Source: a virus. Taken from it: a stretch of DNA of 30,003 bases. The stretch spans positions 1 through 30,003 of IMG/VR virus record IMGVR_UViG_3300032224_000292. One strand, given 5' to 3'. The notes below the pieces were generated by a model. The model was not told the origin of the DNA. It made no database searches and was given only the letters and a program-made list of their open reading frames with translations. Each line of letters starts with the position of its first letter. The first letter of the stretch is position 1. The position numbers and the translations under genes are program-made. This document shows, in pieces, positions 1-9,221 of the stretch.

Positions 1-243
1 GTCACGCTCTGTTGACTCAGTTAACGCAGTTGCCTGCGTTGCTAAATCTGCGTATAATTGTAGAACTACGGTTGAGCCAGGAATTGCCTGCTTTGCAGGA
101 CGCTTGTCAGCGACACTACGAATAAGGGGTTCTGAACGCAACGCAAATTCTAACAGTCGGTCATACGCTGTCTGTACTAGACCTGCGCCACCAGCGGTTC
201 CGCCGAGGGTGCTTGAGCCTGTACTTGAATAGGCATTAGCCAT
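1..243 (-). CDS. Major capsid protein, N-terminal part (cut by window edge)
   Basis: Eighty-one codons are visible, from an ATG at 241-243 to the left edge. GGAGGTGA lies just upstream of the ATG, the strongest ribosome-binding site in the late block and fitting for a highly expressed product. The sequence has a Gly/Ser/Thr-rich start, then YDRLLEFALRSEPLIRSVAD and a segment on Ala/Pro/Gly and hydrophobic residues ending in ATALTE. This resembles the start of HK97-fold coat proteins of the N4-gp56-like family, where an N-terminal helix precedes an ALTE-type loop. It follows a scaffold-like gene, the usual phage order. Family assignment is from memory of the pattern; the fold-defining part lies outside the window. 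Confidence 0.7.
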   Translation of the reverse strand, partial: MANAYSSTGSSTLGGTAGGAGLVQTAYDRLLEFALRSEPLIRSVADKRPAKQAIPGSTVVLQLYADLATQATALTESTERD

Positions 244-280
244 TGTTCACCTCCAAGGTGATTAAGAATTACTATGGATA

Positions 281-748
281 TTAATTGCCTTGAATCAATT
301 GAGTAAGTTCTTCTGCGTTAGCCGCGTTCATAACTCTATTCAATAAATCCTCAGCCTTGTCAGGGTTCATACCAAGTTGAGCAACTACATCTTGCTGCCG
401 TAGGGCTGCTCGATTAAGTTGTTGTTCTTGGGTTTCCTCTGGCTTAGTTAATCCAAACAAATCTCCATTATCATCAAGCCAGTTATTAACTGACTCTTCG
501 TTAACTTCTTCTAAGTCTTTAAGGATTAAACGTTGTGCCTTTAGATTGACACCCTTCTTTTCTAGGACTTCCTTGACGACTCTCTCACGCTGCGACTTGG
601 AAAATCCCTCAAGTTGCTCAGTGAGTTCCTTAATACGCTTCTCGTCTGCACGTTTGGCTTTTCTTAGTTTCTTAACTAAGTCATCGCCTTGCAGAGGTAC
701 ATCGTTATCTTGGTCTTCGTCTTCGTCTTCCCAGTAGTTGTTGCTCAT
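281..748 (-). CDS. Capsid scaffold/assembly protein
   Basis: Encodes 155 aa from the ATG at 746-748. This start is preferred to an upstream in-frame TTG at 779-781 because AGAAGGGTGGG sits a few bases before the ATG. The N-terminus is extremely acidic (Glu/Asp alternating at residues 6-15), followed by a charged, heptad-like helical stretch (about residues 25-75) and an Ala/Gln/Glu-rich C-terminus. There are no enzyme motifs. An acidic, coiled-coil, low-complexity protein of this length directly before the coat gene is typical of scaffolding proteins that fill the prohead and leave before or during DNA packaging. The role is inferred from position and composition. Confidence 0.65.
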   Translation of the reverse strand: MSNNYWEDEDEDQDNDVPLQGDDLVKKLRKAKRADEKRIKELTEQLEGFSKSQRERVVKEVLEKKGVNLKAQRLILKDLEEVNEESVNNWLDDNGDLFGLTKPEETQEQQLNRAALRQQDVVAQLGMNPDKAEDLLNRVMNAANAEELTQLIQGN

Positions 749-834
749 AGCAACCCACCCTTCTATTCGTTGTAGTCGCAAGCCACAGTTTCCAATCGGG
801 GAATTGGTCTGGCTCTTGCTATCGGTCTAATACG

Positions 835-861
835 CTATGTGAGGCCGATGGATTCACATAG
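835..861 (-). other. Intergenic stem-loop before the scaffold gene
   Basis: Inverted repeat CTATGTGA (835-842) / TCACATAG (854-861), a perfect 8-bp stem with an 11-nt loop. It lies 9 bp past the stop of the 379-aa gene, in the 122-bp gap before scaffold and capsid genes (the largest gap in the late block seen here). There is no T-run on either side, so it is not a standard intrinsic terminator. It could be an RNA-processing or mRNA-stability element separating capsid expression from the upstream genes. Confidence 0.35.
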
Positions 862-870
862 GAATCTATT

Positions 871-2010
871 TTAGAACTGTCCTGAAGAAGAACCTTTACG
901 TAAATATTGAGTTGATAAAGAACCTTGGCCTAAAGCAGTACCTGAACTACCAGAAAACTGGTTTATTTCTAATTGTGATAATTGTTCTTTCTTACGTTTA
1001 GCAGATGCTAATTCTTTAAATGTTGCAGCCTCAGCATCGGCTTGATTATAAGTAATACCTGACTCACCATAAATTCGGCCTAGGCTTCCAGCAGTAGGTA
1101 ACTCTTCACCAATTTGACTGTAACCTCGTTGTGCTTGCTCTCTATTGATACCGTAAGCAGCAAGGTCTTCAGCGGTTGTAGAAGTAGCAGATAGTCCTTG
1201 TCCTATTGCAGCACCACCAATTTCAGCAGCAGTTGCTTTTTGTTTAAGATTTACTAAAGCCTTCTTAGGGTCTAAGAAATAGTTAACAAGGTCTGCTTCA
1301 CCAATACCATAGAAGTCTTGAAATGCTTTCTTTGTTGATGGGTCAGCCATTTTAACTCTATCTACCGCAGTAGATACTCTATCGGTAAATTCAATAGAAG
1401 ATATATCAGCACCAATAACATCTGCTATTGCAGACTGTTTAGTATCTGTATCAATACCAAAGTAACTTTCAAGACCATATGCTTTAAGAGTCTTTGTATA
1501 ATCATCTTCTAGTGTTAAATATTCGGCTTCACTTAATACATTTAAACCATTAGCACGGCGGGTTTCATTACCCTTAAATCTTTTGATATATGCTGCATTA
1601 AATTTAGGGTCAGTCTTTAAAGCAAGAGTTGCTTCTTCGGGACCATAGCCTTCACGCATTAAAGTTTCTATTGTGGCTCCTAATGAGCCTAAACCATATT
1701 GATTAAATACACCTTTAATGATTGCAAAAGCATCTCTCATTTCTGGAGTTATTTTTTTATCATCTGCTAATTTCTTTAATCTTGCAGCCTCTGCTGCTTC
1801 TTCTGCTATTTGTTCTGGAGTTTTGCCAGCATTTGGATTATTTACATAATCAGTTATATTGCTAAACCCAGGTATTATATTTCCACTTTCGGGTTGATAG
1901 GCAACATTAGGTATAGTTGATGCAGCAGGAGTTGCAACCATTCCAGATAAAGGATTGTATGGAGTAGGTGCATCTGGAGTATATTTACCTGTAAGTGGGT
2001 CGTATGCCAT
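871..2010 (-). CDS. Presumed internal virion protein (379 aa)
   Basis: I do not recognise a characterised family. The N-terminus is rich in Pro, Gly and Tyr with a repeated 'DPLTG/NPLSG' pattern, followed by an Ala/Glu helix (about 65-90). A mostly helical domain with an NETRRANGL...LSEAEYLTLEDDY segment follows (about 148-172). The C-terminus is Gly/Ser/Gln-rich and probably flexible. There are no membrane segments or catalytic motifs. Its ATG overlaps the preceding stop codon (TAATG) with little Shine-Dalgarno sequence, so translation is probably coupled. It sits between two larger uncharacterised proteins and the scaffold/capsid pair, so a structural or DNA-ejection role is inferred from position only. 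Confidence 0.55.
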   Translation of the reverse strand: MAYDPLTGKYTPDAPTPYNPLSGMVATPAASTIPNVAYQPESGNIIPGFSNITDYVNNPNAGKTPEQIAEEAAEAARLKKLADDKKITPEMRDAFAIIKGVFNQYGLGSLGATIETLMREGYGPEEATLALKTDPKFNAAYIKRFKGNETRRANGLNVLSEAEYLTLEDDYTKTLKAYGLESYFGIDTDTKQSAIADVIGADISSIEFTDRVSTAVDRVKMADPSTKKAFQDFYGIGEADLVNYFLDPKKALVNLKQKATAAEIGGAAIGQGLSATSTTAEDLAAYGINREQAQRGYSQIGEELPTAGSLGRIYGESGITYNQADAEAATFKELASAKRKKEQLSQLEINQFSGSSGTALGQGSLSTQYLRKGSSSGQF

Positions 2011-3683
2011 TATGCTATCAATCCAAAGTTTTTAAGAATACTATTAGCATAACCAGTAGCAGTTTCTCTAGCATTGGTAGTCTTACCCCAACGTGGGTCT
2101 TTCTTAAGGACACGTTCAAATTCGGTTAAATTCATCGCTCCCTTATTTCCATTATTTTTAAGTGCTGTTTGAATAGTTGGATTCAATACATCAATTTGTG
2201 CATCAGGTATTTCTAAAATCTGACGCATTGCAGATTTATAGTTAGCAGATAAATCATCTAGGTCAACCTGCTCAGATAGAACATCTGATAGGTTAGAATA
2301 AGTAGCCTTAGATATTGCAAGTATCTTTGCATTGATTGCTTTAGTGTCATTCTCATTATTTTGCAATGAGGCTGATACATACTTCAAGGCATCTTTATTA
2401 CTTAAAGTTACACCGTATCTTTTGGCATAGGCTAGTGTGCTATTAACTGCTTGAGCAGCACCTGAACCACCCTTTAACACTGTGTCAATATCAGAACCAT
2501 CAAGTGCTTTGCCAGCAACCTTGCGTTGTAGTTGAAGTATATCTTCAGTATCTAACTGATATTCACCTGTGGTTACCTGTGAGGTACCACCAGAATCTGT
2601 ACCTTTAGTAGTAGTAACTTTAGCATTCTTTTTTTCCAATGCTCTTAACTCTTTATAATATTTAGTTAGTTCTTCTTCTGAAGCGGTCCGTCCTACATAG
2701 TCTATAAAGAATCTATTTAGGTCAGAATCTGCTTCATCTTTTTTAGTTACATATTCATCATAACTTACCTGTGGTCCACCAAGGCCAGCAGTCTTAAGGT
2801 CTTCTTGTATGTATTTAAAGAATGGTTTTGGTTCAATGTTTTTGTTTGTTTCTAAATCATTTATCATTGCTTTAGTGTGCTTTTGTAAAGCATATGATAA
2901 TGCTTTGCCAAAACTCTCACTAGTAGTATCAAGTCTGTTGTAATCGTTTTCAGGAATTCTAAGACCAGCACTTCTTAGGTCATCAAACAAACCTTTAAGC
3001 CCACGAGAAGATTTGATGGAATCCTCTATAACTCTTTTTCTTACTGCATCAAAGTTAGAGGTAGCAGGTGTGTAGTCTTTAACCATTTGTCCAGCATTCT
3101 TAGCCATAAACAATGGAACTTTAGTATCTTCTGATATGTATATATACTGTTGAGTTTGACTATCACCTTCAGTACCACTAACCCAACTACCACCAGTATT
3201 AGGGTCAGTTGTTACTTTTAAACCTTTAGCATTAACATCTTTTACAAACTCATTATCACCAGCATATTGCTCATTGCCAGGGGTGCCACCATCTGCAGTT
3301 GTCTGTGCATTTTGTAGTGTTTTAATTTCTGTTTCTAAGGTTGCGGCTTTATCTCTTTGAAGAGTATCTTGTGCAGTTTTTAATTCTTTTTGTTTATCTT
3401 CAATTTGTTTATTTCTTTTTTCTTTCTTTTCAACATCTGCTATGCTAGAGAGTTCAGTATCAATTGATTTTATTTCAGCAATGCGTGCTTGAACTTGAGC
3501 ATCTAATTTTGTTAATTCAGCCTTTGCTGCATTGTATCTTTCAATACCACTCTTACTATTATTGTCTTTCCAAATAGCCATACTGTGACGTTGAACCTGC
3601 ATGTTTTCAGCATCACGAGAGTTTAATGCCTTAAGACCTCTTTGCTTGTCTCTTAACTCACGTTGCTTCTTTGATTCAGCCAT
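2010..3683 (-). CDS. Presumed internal virion protein with N-terminal coiled coil (557 aa)
   Basis: The first about 130 residues are strongly charged and helical (many Lys, Glu, Asp, Gln), reading as a coiled coil. A Thr/Gly/Ser-rich linker follows (about 130-175), then a largely helical domain including FFIDYVGRTASEEELTKYY (about 323-341). A second Thr/Gly/Ser linker (about 357-372) leads to a helical C-terminal region. No known enzymatic motif was found. The start ATG overlaps the stop of the 1707-aa gene (TAATG), with AAAGGA in front. Such long helical proteins next to a giant one resemble the internal core/ejection proteins of podoviruses in general layout. That comparison is an inference, not a sequence match. 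Confidence 0.55.
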   Translation of the reverse strand: MAESKKQRELRDKQRGLKALNSRDAENMQVQRHSMAIWKDNNSKSGIERYNAAKAELTKLDAQVQARIAEIKSIDTELSSIADVEKKEKRNKQIEDKQKELKTAQDTLQRDKAATLETEIKTLQNAQTTADGGTPGNEQYAGDNEFVKDVNAKGLKVTTDPNTGGSWVSGTEGDSQTQQYIYISEDTKVPLFMAKNAGQMVKDYTPATSNFDAVRKRVIEDSIKSSRGLKGLFDDLRSAGLRIPENDYNRLDTTSESFGKALSYALQKHTKAMINDLETNKNIEPKPFFKYIQEDLKTAGLGGPQVSYDEYVTKKDEADSDLNRFFIDYVGRTASEEELTKYYKELRALEKKNAKVTTTKGTDSGGTSQVTTGEYQLDTEDILQLQRKVAGKALDGSDIDTVLKGGSGAAQAVNSTLAYAKRYGVTLSNKDALKYVSASLQNNENDTKAINAKILAISKATYSNLSDVLSEQVDLDDLSANYKSAMRQILEIPDAQIDVLNPTIQTALKNNGNKGAMNLTEFERVLKKDPRWGKTTNARETATGYANSILKNFGLIA

Positions 3684-6600
3684 TAGTATCCTTTGTATGC
3701 TTTAGCGGTATATGTATCGCGGGAATAGTAACTAAGAATTGATTTAAATATTGCTCTGCTTGCCTCTGTTAGAATAGCGTCTCCACTACTTAGGCTTGCA
3801 ATTAAATTATCTACTTCATCCTTGAAACTTCTTTTAATATCAGAAAAGTTTTCTGCCTCACGAAGTGAAGCATCATTAGCCAAAGATACAAACTGACGTA
3901 CTCTTGATGTAACCATTGCTAGTCTCTGACGTGTTCCAACTGGCATTTGAACAGATGAGTCTTTAATCATCTCTTCAAGATTAGATAGCATATTTAGTTC
4001 TGTTGCTACTTCATTACCACCAGCAACAAGTGCTGTTTCTAGTAATGGATTAGACATCTTAAGTAAAGCACGTTGTCTTGTTGCTTCAGCAATCTTTGCT
4101 GACCTAGCAGTAATGCTAGGTGTTGACTTTAAAAAGTCTTTCTCTTCTTTGGCAATATCGTAATAGGCTTGCTTATCTTTAGCAACTAGAATATCTAAAT
4201 AGTATTGTTCTAAAGATTTATTTCCAAGCAATCCTGCTGCCTCTAGATATGCATAAGTAGGGGCATCAAAGTTACCTGTATGTGGTGCAAGTATCCATGC
4301 TGTTTCACCATACTTCTTAATGTTGGCTTCATTTTGGATAGACCAGGATTTAACTGCCTTAGTCTTTTGAATAACTACATTAGTCTGCTTCTCATTACGA
4401 GCAACTGTATAGATTAACTTGCCTGGGTTCTTACCCACAAACGTAGCAACTGCTAACTCATATGGGTCTTGAACATCACCCTTATACTTCTGAGTTACTG
4501 CATTTACTAGGTCATAAAATTCTGGACGTAATCCTGTTATGCCTACCTGTTTAAGGTAATCTGGCAGATTAATACTCTCTTGAACCGATGGAGATACTGG
4601 AGAAAACAGACCAAGAATATTACGCATTACAACCACATTATGAGCAGATATTCTAATTTGCTTTAAGTAGTTGTACTTATCTTGTGCAGATGCATTAGGG
4701 TCTAAGTACTTAGCCATCTGTTCATCAGTATTAAAGGCTTGATTGTAGGCAATAGCCTGCATAGCAGCAGTTGATTCTTGCCTATCCTTCTCATCTTTAG
4801 GTACTATTGAATATAATTTTTGTAGTGATTGTGGAACTAAAGCACGCATTACTGTCATGCCATCGCCTATATCACCTAAAGCATAGTTATCTAATTCTTC
4901 TGATAATGCTTTTGTTTGCGGTACTTTACCTAGCAAAGACTTCATACTTAGTACGCTTAACGCACCAATAGGTCCAGATAGTGTAGGCATACCAGCATCT
5001 GGAGTAAATGAAGGGTTAGCCATAGTAAGTTTAAATGTAAATTGATTAAATTTTGGTTGTTTAAAACTTTGTTCGCCAGGTCCTAATGCACGAACTGTTC
5101 TATCTACAACACCAAAGATAACGTTATCTGTTGGCATCATGATATATGGCTCACCATTATTATCCTTATACACACCACCAGCGGCATCTAAACCAAGATG
5201 CATCAAGCGCATACGGAATAAAACTCTAGGTGCTACATCTTTTAGGCGGTACATTCTGCGCCAAAAATCCTCAGTAGCACGGTAATAGCGACCAGTATTA
5301 CGTACTGATACAGCAAAGTTAGTTCTAACGTTAGGGTTATCAACAAACTTTAATACAGAATCTGCTGCTTCTTGAACAGATATTTCTGTTACAAGTTTCT
5401 GAGCATGCTGTCTTGTATCCTCTAGGATTGCTGACTTAACTCTATCTCCTATAACTTTACCTTCATCTTCATACTCTCTTAATTTATCTGCATAAAGTTT
5501 TCTAGCCATTTGTTTTTCTAATACATCATAATTCTTACGAATATCTAGATACTTAATCATTACTACTGGCTGGCGTAGGATACCTGTTACTTGGTTATCC
5601 ATCAATTCCATCATACCGTTACCTAGTTTGGCATAAGCAGTTTCCATATCGGAAATACCTGGGCCTTCAAGGGTAGTAAACAATTTACCCTTAGGTTGAT
5701 AGCCTTTAGTTAACTCTTCAAATTGCTCAAAGGTTATTTTTTGTGCTGCCTTTTGAGCCTTGTTAGATATTCTATTTCCACTACTAATTTCTTCTTTTGC
5801 TAATTCATCATAAAGAGATTTAAACTTATTGAATAATCCTTCATTAAATCCTGTTGCACTGCCATGGAAAGTTTGACGCATATCTAATAGAACACGGTCT
5901 ACTAAAATTTCAGCAATTTCCATATCGGTTAGTCCTTGCAAACGCAAGGCGCTAGTATGGGCTGTCATACCCAAGAAACTCTTTAATGCTTCAGGGTCTT
6001 TAACTGAGTGTGTAATTTTTATATCTAATGAAGGTATTAAACTCTCATCAAATTGTCCTAATAAATCTGTATTCTTTCTTAAACCTACATTTTCTAATAG
6101 GTAAGTTTTAGCCCCAGCAAAGTCACGTTCTGTTCTTAAGCCCTTACTAAGAACAAATGCAGCAACTGGATTAAACTTAAATGATTCACCAATGCCTTGA
6201 TTTTTTCTAGTATTACCATAGAAACGTTCTACAAAGTTTTCAAAGTGAACTAAAGAAACACCACGGCCTGCAAGGGATTGAAGTGAAGCCAACTTCTCTG
6301 TGTCTATTCTTTGGCCATTCTTACCTTGAACTAAATCTGGGAAAAGACCTACGGCTACATCCAGATTACTCATGTTAACTAACTGCTCAGTTACTTCGGC
6401 TGATTGCCGTCCAACAAGGTTTGCTCCCGCAACAACAGACCTAGTGCCTGCTGCTAGATACTGTGAGTTTAAAGTTAATCCTTGTATTAAGAATTGAACT
6501 TCATTATCATTTAATTTACCAAGAAAACCTTTACGGTTCATTGCCTCAGTAATATATTGTGCTTGTGCAACTTTGCGTTCTAAAGATGATAAGTCTTCAG

Positions 6601-8806
6601 GTTCTTTTCCAATTGTATTAGCGTAATCTCTAATCATTGCAAGTCTTGCATCTTTATCATACATATCAGCAGGAGTTTTTCTGCCCAATTTTCTAGCAAT
6701 CTTAACTCTTAACTGCTCACCAGTCTTAGAACCAGAATATGCTGCAGCAATTCTGCCCATTCTGTGACCTTTACGGTCCATGTATGCAAATAAATCTTTA
6801 GCAGGTGCTGTTAAATAGTAAATAAAACCTTCATCAATACTACTTCGTATACCCAAACGTGGGAAAAGTGTAAAAGTAGACCAGAAGTTAATTATGTTAG
6901 TTGACAATGCGCTACTTGTAGCACCGCCAAACATAGCAGAAACTAGATTTCCTCTATTTGCTTCATAAGCAACCTGTGCTAATTGTTGATAATCAAGGGT
7001 GGATATAGCACCACGCTCTTGGAATGGATGAATGATGCCTTGTGAATCATATTTTACTGCATCACCCTCTAGTTTAACACCAGCCTTAGATACAACATTT
7101 TCAAAACCTATGGGAACATCTAGTTTTTCAGTAACTGCAACGCCTACTGAAGAACCATACTTATCTTCAAGGGTTTTTCTTATGTACTCTCTACCTTTTT
7201 CTGTTCCTTCAATTCCTAAACGTTGCATAATTGCAACATCAAGACTGCGAAGCATAGCAACTTGGTCATTTGCATCAGCAGTAATAAACTTAACGGTTAA
7301 AGCCTCTGATAAATCTTTTGGTAATACTTGACGTGCTGTATCTCTAAAGACATTTGCACTTTTAATAGATTGTTTGTTATCAACAACATTAAGTTTAATT
7401 TCTTTATTGTGCGGAGTACGGGCAGTAAGAAGAGAAACTTTTTCTTTAAGAGTTTTGCGAGAGAATTTTGCAAAGTCTGTTATTTCTGAACCTATTATGT
7501 CAGCCTCACGGGTAGAACCTGCTTTAACAAGAGCCTTTGATATCTCTTCAACTGATTTAGCAATCTCTTTATTTGTTCCAGACTTAGGATTTAAGAAATT
7601 ACTTAGCGCTTTTTGAGCACCAGTAGTTAATCTGCGTTGATTACGTGCAGTTGCTATACCATTACGGAAAAACTGAGCACCATCTACCCTACCAGACATA
7701 AACATGGAAAGATTATCAACGTTTGAGAAAACTGTTTGAGCACGACTAGCATCAACAACATTGTTTCTTTCTAAGAAATCAATAGCCTCATCATTGTTAT
7801 AGCCAGGAAAACGTCTTTTAATATCATTACGTATTGCAATCTTACTAATTGAATCTGGTTCAGCATTAAGTCTTTTAATTTCAGGACCAATTTGATTATC
7901 CCATAATTTAACTACATCTTTGTTGTCGCGAAATATGTCCTTTACTCCAGCAACACCAAACTGCTCAATGGTCTTACGCATTTGAGTACCAGTTTGATTA
8001 GCCATACCAAAGGCCTTAGCCTTAAATAAGGCCGTTGCTCCACCAGTAACCCAAGTTGTTGGGTCATGGGCAATTTGATATATAAAATCTATAGGACCAG
8101 AAATACCTGGCAGTCCAACAGCACGAGCAATATCTCTACCTGGAGATACCTGTGCAAATTTAACGCCATCCATAACTTTTTGGAATGATTCTGGGTTATT
8201 ATATGCTTCTTCTAAAGCATCTAGTAATTTAACATTTACTGTGCCACCAGCAGCAGCAATAATCTCTCCTGGTTTTTTACCAGCAATTAAACCCTTGGCT
8301 ATCTCAACTCTTTCAACACCAAAATAATCTTGAGCATTTGTTAATGCACCTTGGTCATAAACTCTACGACCATCCCAAGCATCAGTAAATGATTCTTTGG
8401 TAAACAAACCTTCACCTTGGGCAGCCTGACGTGCTAGGAGGTAAGGTGTATCAATTGCTCTAGTAAAAACGCCTGCAGCCTTAAATAATAAAACTAATGG
8501 ACTCTTAAGAATGTTGAATCCAGTTTTTACTGCACCAGTAAGATAGTTACTAGCACCTGGTTCTGCTAATTGATAATCTGCTTCTGGAAATAAAAATTTT
8601 AATTTCTCTTGAGCACTAGGGTCTAACCCTTGGAATTCTTTACGTGCAGCATCAATAGGTTGTTGATTTAATTTTTTGTTTTTATCAACAGTCCAACTAA
8701 ACTGCTCTAATTGAGTTCCTGCTTGTATAGGAAGATTTGCGCTTTGAGCAGCGGCATAAAGATTTGGACTAGCCTTGGCTACTATTGGGTTAAGACGATA
8801 TACCAT
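3683..8806 (-). CDS. Giant presumed internal virion / DNA-ejection protein (1707 aa)
   Basis: The largest gene in the window. Composition is soluble and helical, with no signal peptide. A hydrophobic patch around residues 95-115 (GFNILKSPLVLLFKAAGVF) and Gly/Ala/Pro-rich patches near 1250-1290 could touch membrane. I saw no convincing lysozyme, polymerase or protease motif, and it does not look like a tape-measure protein with repeated Trp/Phe segments. It lies between the portal/protease cluster and the scaffold/capsid pair and is coupled by TAATG at both ends, with AAGGGT before its ATG. By size and position it is best compared with the giant ejection proteins of T7-like or N4-like phages (T7 gp16 type), an inference without sequence homology. 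A siphovirus or podovirus morphology cannot be decided from this window. Confidence 0.6.
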   Translation of the reverse strand: MVYRLNPIVAKASPNLYAAAQSANLPIQAGTQLEQFSWTVDKNKKLNQQPIDAARKEFQGLDPSAQEKLKFLFPEADYQLAEPGASNYLTGAVKTGFNILKSPLVLLFKAAGVFTRAIDTPYLLARQAAQGEGLFTKESFTDAWDGRRVYDQGALTNAQDYFGVERVEIAKGLIAGKKPGEIIAAAGGTVNVKLLDALEEAYNNPESFQKVMDGVKFAQVSPGRDIARAVGLPGISGPIDFIYQIAHDPTTWVTGGATALFKAKAFGMANQTGTQMRKTIEQFGVAGVKDIFRDNKDVVKLWDNQIGPEIKRLNAEPDSISKIAIRNDIKRRFPGYNNDEAIDFLERNNVVDASRAQTVFSNVDNLSMFMSGRVDGAQFFRNGIATARNQRRLTTGAQKALSNFLNPKSGTNKEIAKSVEEISKALVKAGSTREADIIGSEITDFAKFSRKTLKEKVSLLTARTPHNKEIKLNVVDNKQSIKSANVFRDTARQVLPKDLSEALTVKFITADANDQVAMLRSLDVAIMQRLGIEGTEKGREYIRKTLEDKYGSSVGVAVTEKLDVPIGFENVVSKAGVKLEGDAVKYDSQGIIHPFQERGAISTLDYQQLAQVAYEANRGNLVSAMFGGATSSALSTNIINFWSTFTLFPRLGIRSSIDEGFIYYLTAPAKDLFAYMDRKGHRMGRIAAAYSGSKTGEQLRVKIARKLGRKTPADMYDKDARLAMIRDYANTIGKEPEDLSSLERKVAQAQYITEAMNRKGFLGKLNDNEVQFLIQGLTLNSQYLAAGTRSVVAGANLVGRQSAEVTEQLVNMSNLDVAVGLFPDLVQGKNGQRIDTEKLASLQSLAGRGVSLVHFENFVERFYGNTRKNQGIGESFKFNPVAAFVLSKGLRTERDFAGAKTYLLENVGLRKNTDLLGQFDESLIPSLDIKITHSVKDPEALKSFLGMTAHTSALRLQGLTDMEIAEILVDRVLLDMRQTFHGSATGFNEGLFNKFKSLYDELAKEEISSGNRISNKAQKAAQKITFEQFEELTKGYQPKGKLFTTLEGPGISDMETAYAKLGNGMMELMDNQVTGILRQPVVMIKYLDIRKNYDVLEKQMARKLYADKLREYEDEGKVIGDRVKSAILEDTRQHAQKLVTEISVQEAADSVLKFVDNPNVRTNFAVSVRNTGRYYRATEDFWRRMYRLKDVAPRVLFRMRLMHLGLDAAGGVYKDNNGEPYIMMPTDNVIFGVVDRTVRALGPGEQSFKQPKFNQFTFKLTMANPSFTPDAGMPTLSGPIGALSVLSMKSLLGKVPQTKALSEELDNYALGDIGDGMTVMRALVPQSLQKLYSIVPKDEKDRQESTAAMQAIAYNQAFNTDEQMAKYLDPNASAQDKYNYLKQIRISAHNVVVMRNILGLFSPVSPSVQESINLPDYLKQVGITGLRPEFYDLVNAVTQKYKGDVQDPYELAVATFVGKNPGKLIYTVARNEKQTNVVIQKTKAVKSWSIQNEANIKKYGETAWILAPHTGNFDAPTYAYLEAAGLLGNKSLEQYYLDILVAKDKQAYYDIAKEEKDFLKSTPSITARSAKIAEATRQRALLKMSNPLLETALVAGGNEVATELNMLSNLEEMIKDSSVQMPVGTRQRLAMVTSRVRQFVSLANDASLREAENFSDIKRSFKDEVDNLIASLSSGDAILTEASRAIFKSILSYYSRDTYTAKAYKGY

Positions 8807-9213
8807 TAGTACCCTTCGTCTAGTAAACTTCTATATATTAATTCAGCCTCACCAGATGGGTCATATGGGATTAAATTTCTAATTACATCTTGGATTGTAT
8901 ATGAAGGATTAGGTAGTTTTGGTTTTGCTTCTGACCCAGGTCCATCACCTATATCAATACCAGAAGTAATAGGTTCATTAGGACGTGCAGTAGGTGCCAT
9001 TAATGGTGTTGGCATTTCCATTTGAGGAATTGGATTGCCAGCCATAGGGGCTGCTACTTGGTTGTTATAAGTTTCTTGTCCTTGTCCGTATGGTAATCCT
9101 GGGATGTAAGTTGCAGGTTGTGTTGTACCCCCGTCAGTGCGTTGACTAAGAGCGCCAGGGCCTGATATTGGGGCTGGGTTATTCGGTTTTCTATATCCAC
9201 CTTGCTGCGCCAC
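8806..9213 (-). CDS. Pro/Gly-rich small virion-associated protein
   Basis: Encodes 135 aa from a GTG start at 9211-9213, chosen because AGGAGGAA precedes it by two bases. The first about 95 residues are low complexity, rich in Pro, Gly, Gln, Thr and Asn and probably unstructured. The last about 35 residues (YTIQDVIRNLIPYDPSGEAE and on) look folded and acidic. The stop overlaps the ATG of the 1707-aa gene, and the gene follows the Ntn hydrolase closely. No family is recognised. It may be an adaptor, a scaffold-like protein or a substrate of the neighbouring protease; none of these is shown by the sequence. Confidence 0.5.
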   Translation of the reverse strand: MAQQGGYRKPNNPAPISGPGALSQRTDGGTTQPATYIPGLPYGQGQETYNNQVAAPMAGNPIPQMEMPTPLMAPTARPNEPITSGIDIGDGPGSEAKPKLPNPSYTIQDVIRNLIPYDPSGEAELIYRSLLDEGY

Positions 9214-9221
9214 ACTTCCTC

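Noticed and set aside
749-870. Possible 22-codon ORF ending in CDYNE* in the gap before the scaffold gene (minus strand)
   Set aside because: Has no ATG/GTG start and no ribosome-binding site, although the translation looks ordered.
5934-5949. CCTTGC/GCAAGG hairpin inside the giant virion gene
   Set aside because: Only 6 bp in a 5-kb gene; expected by chance.
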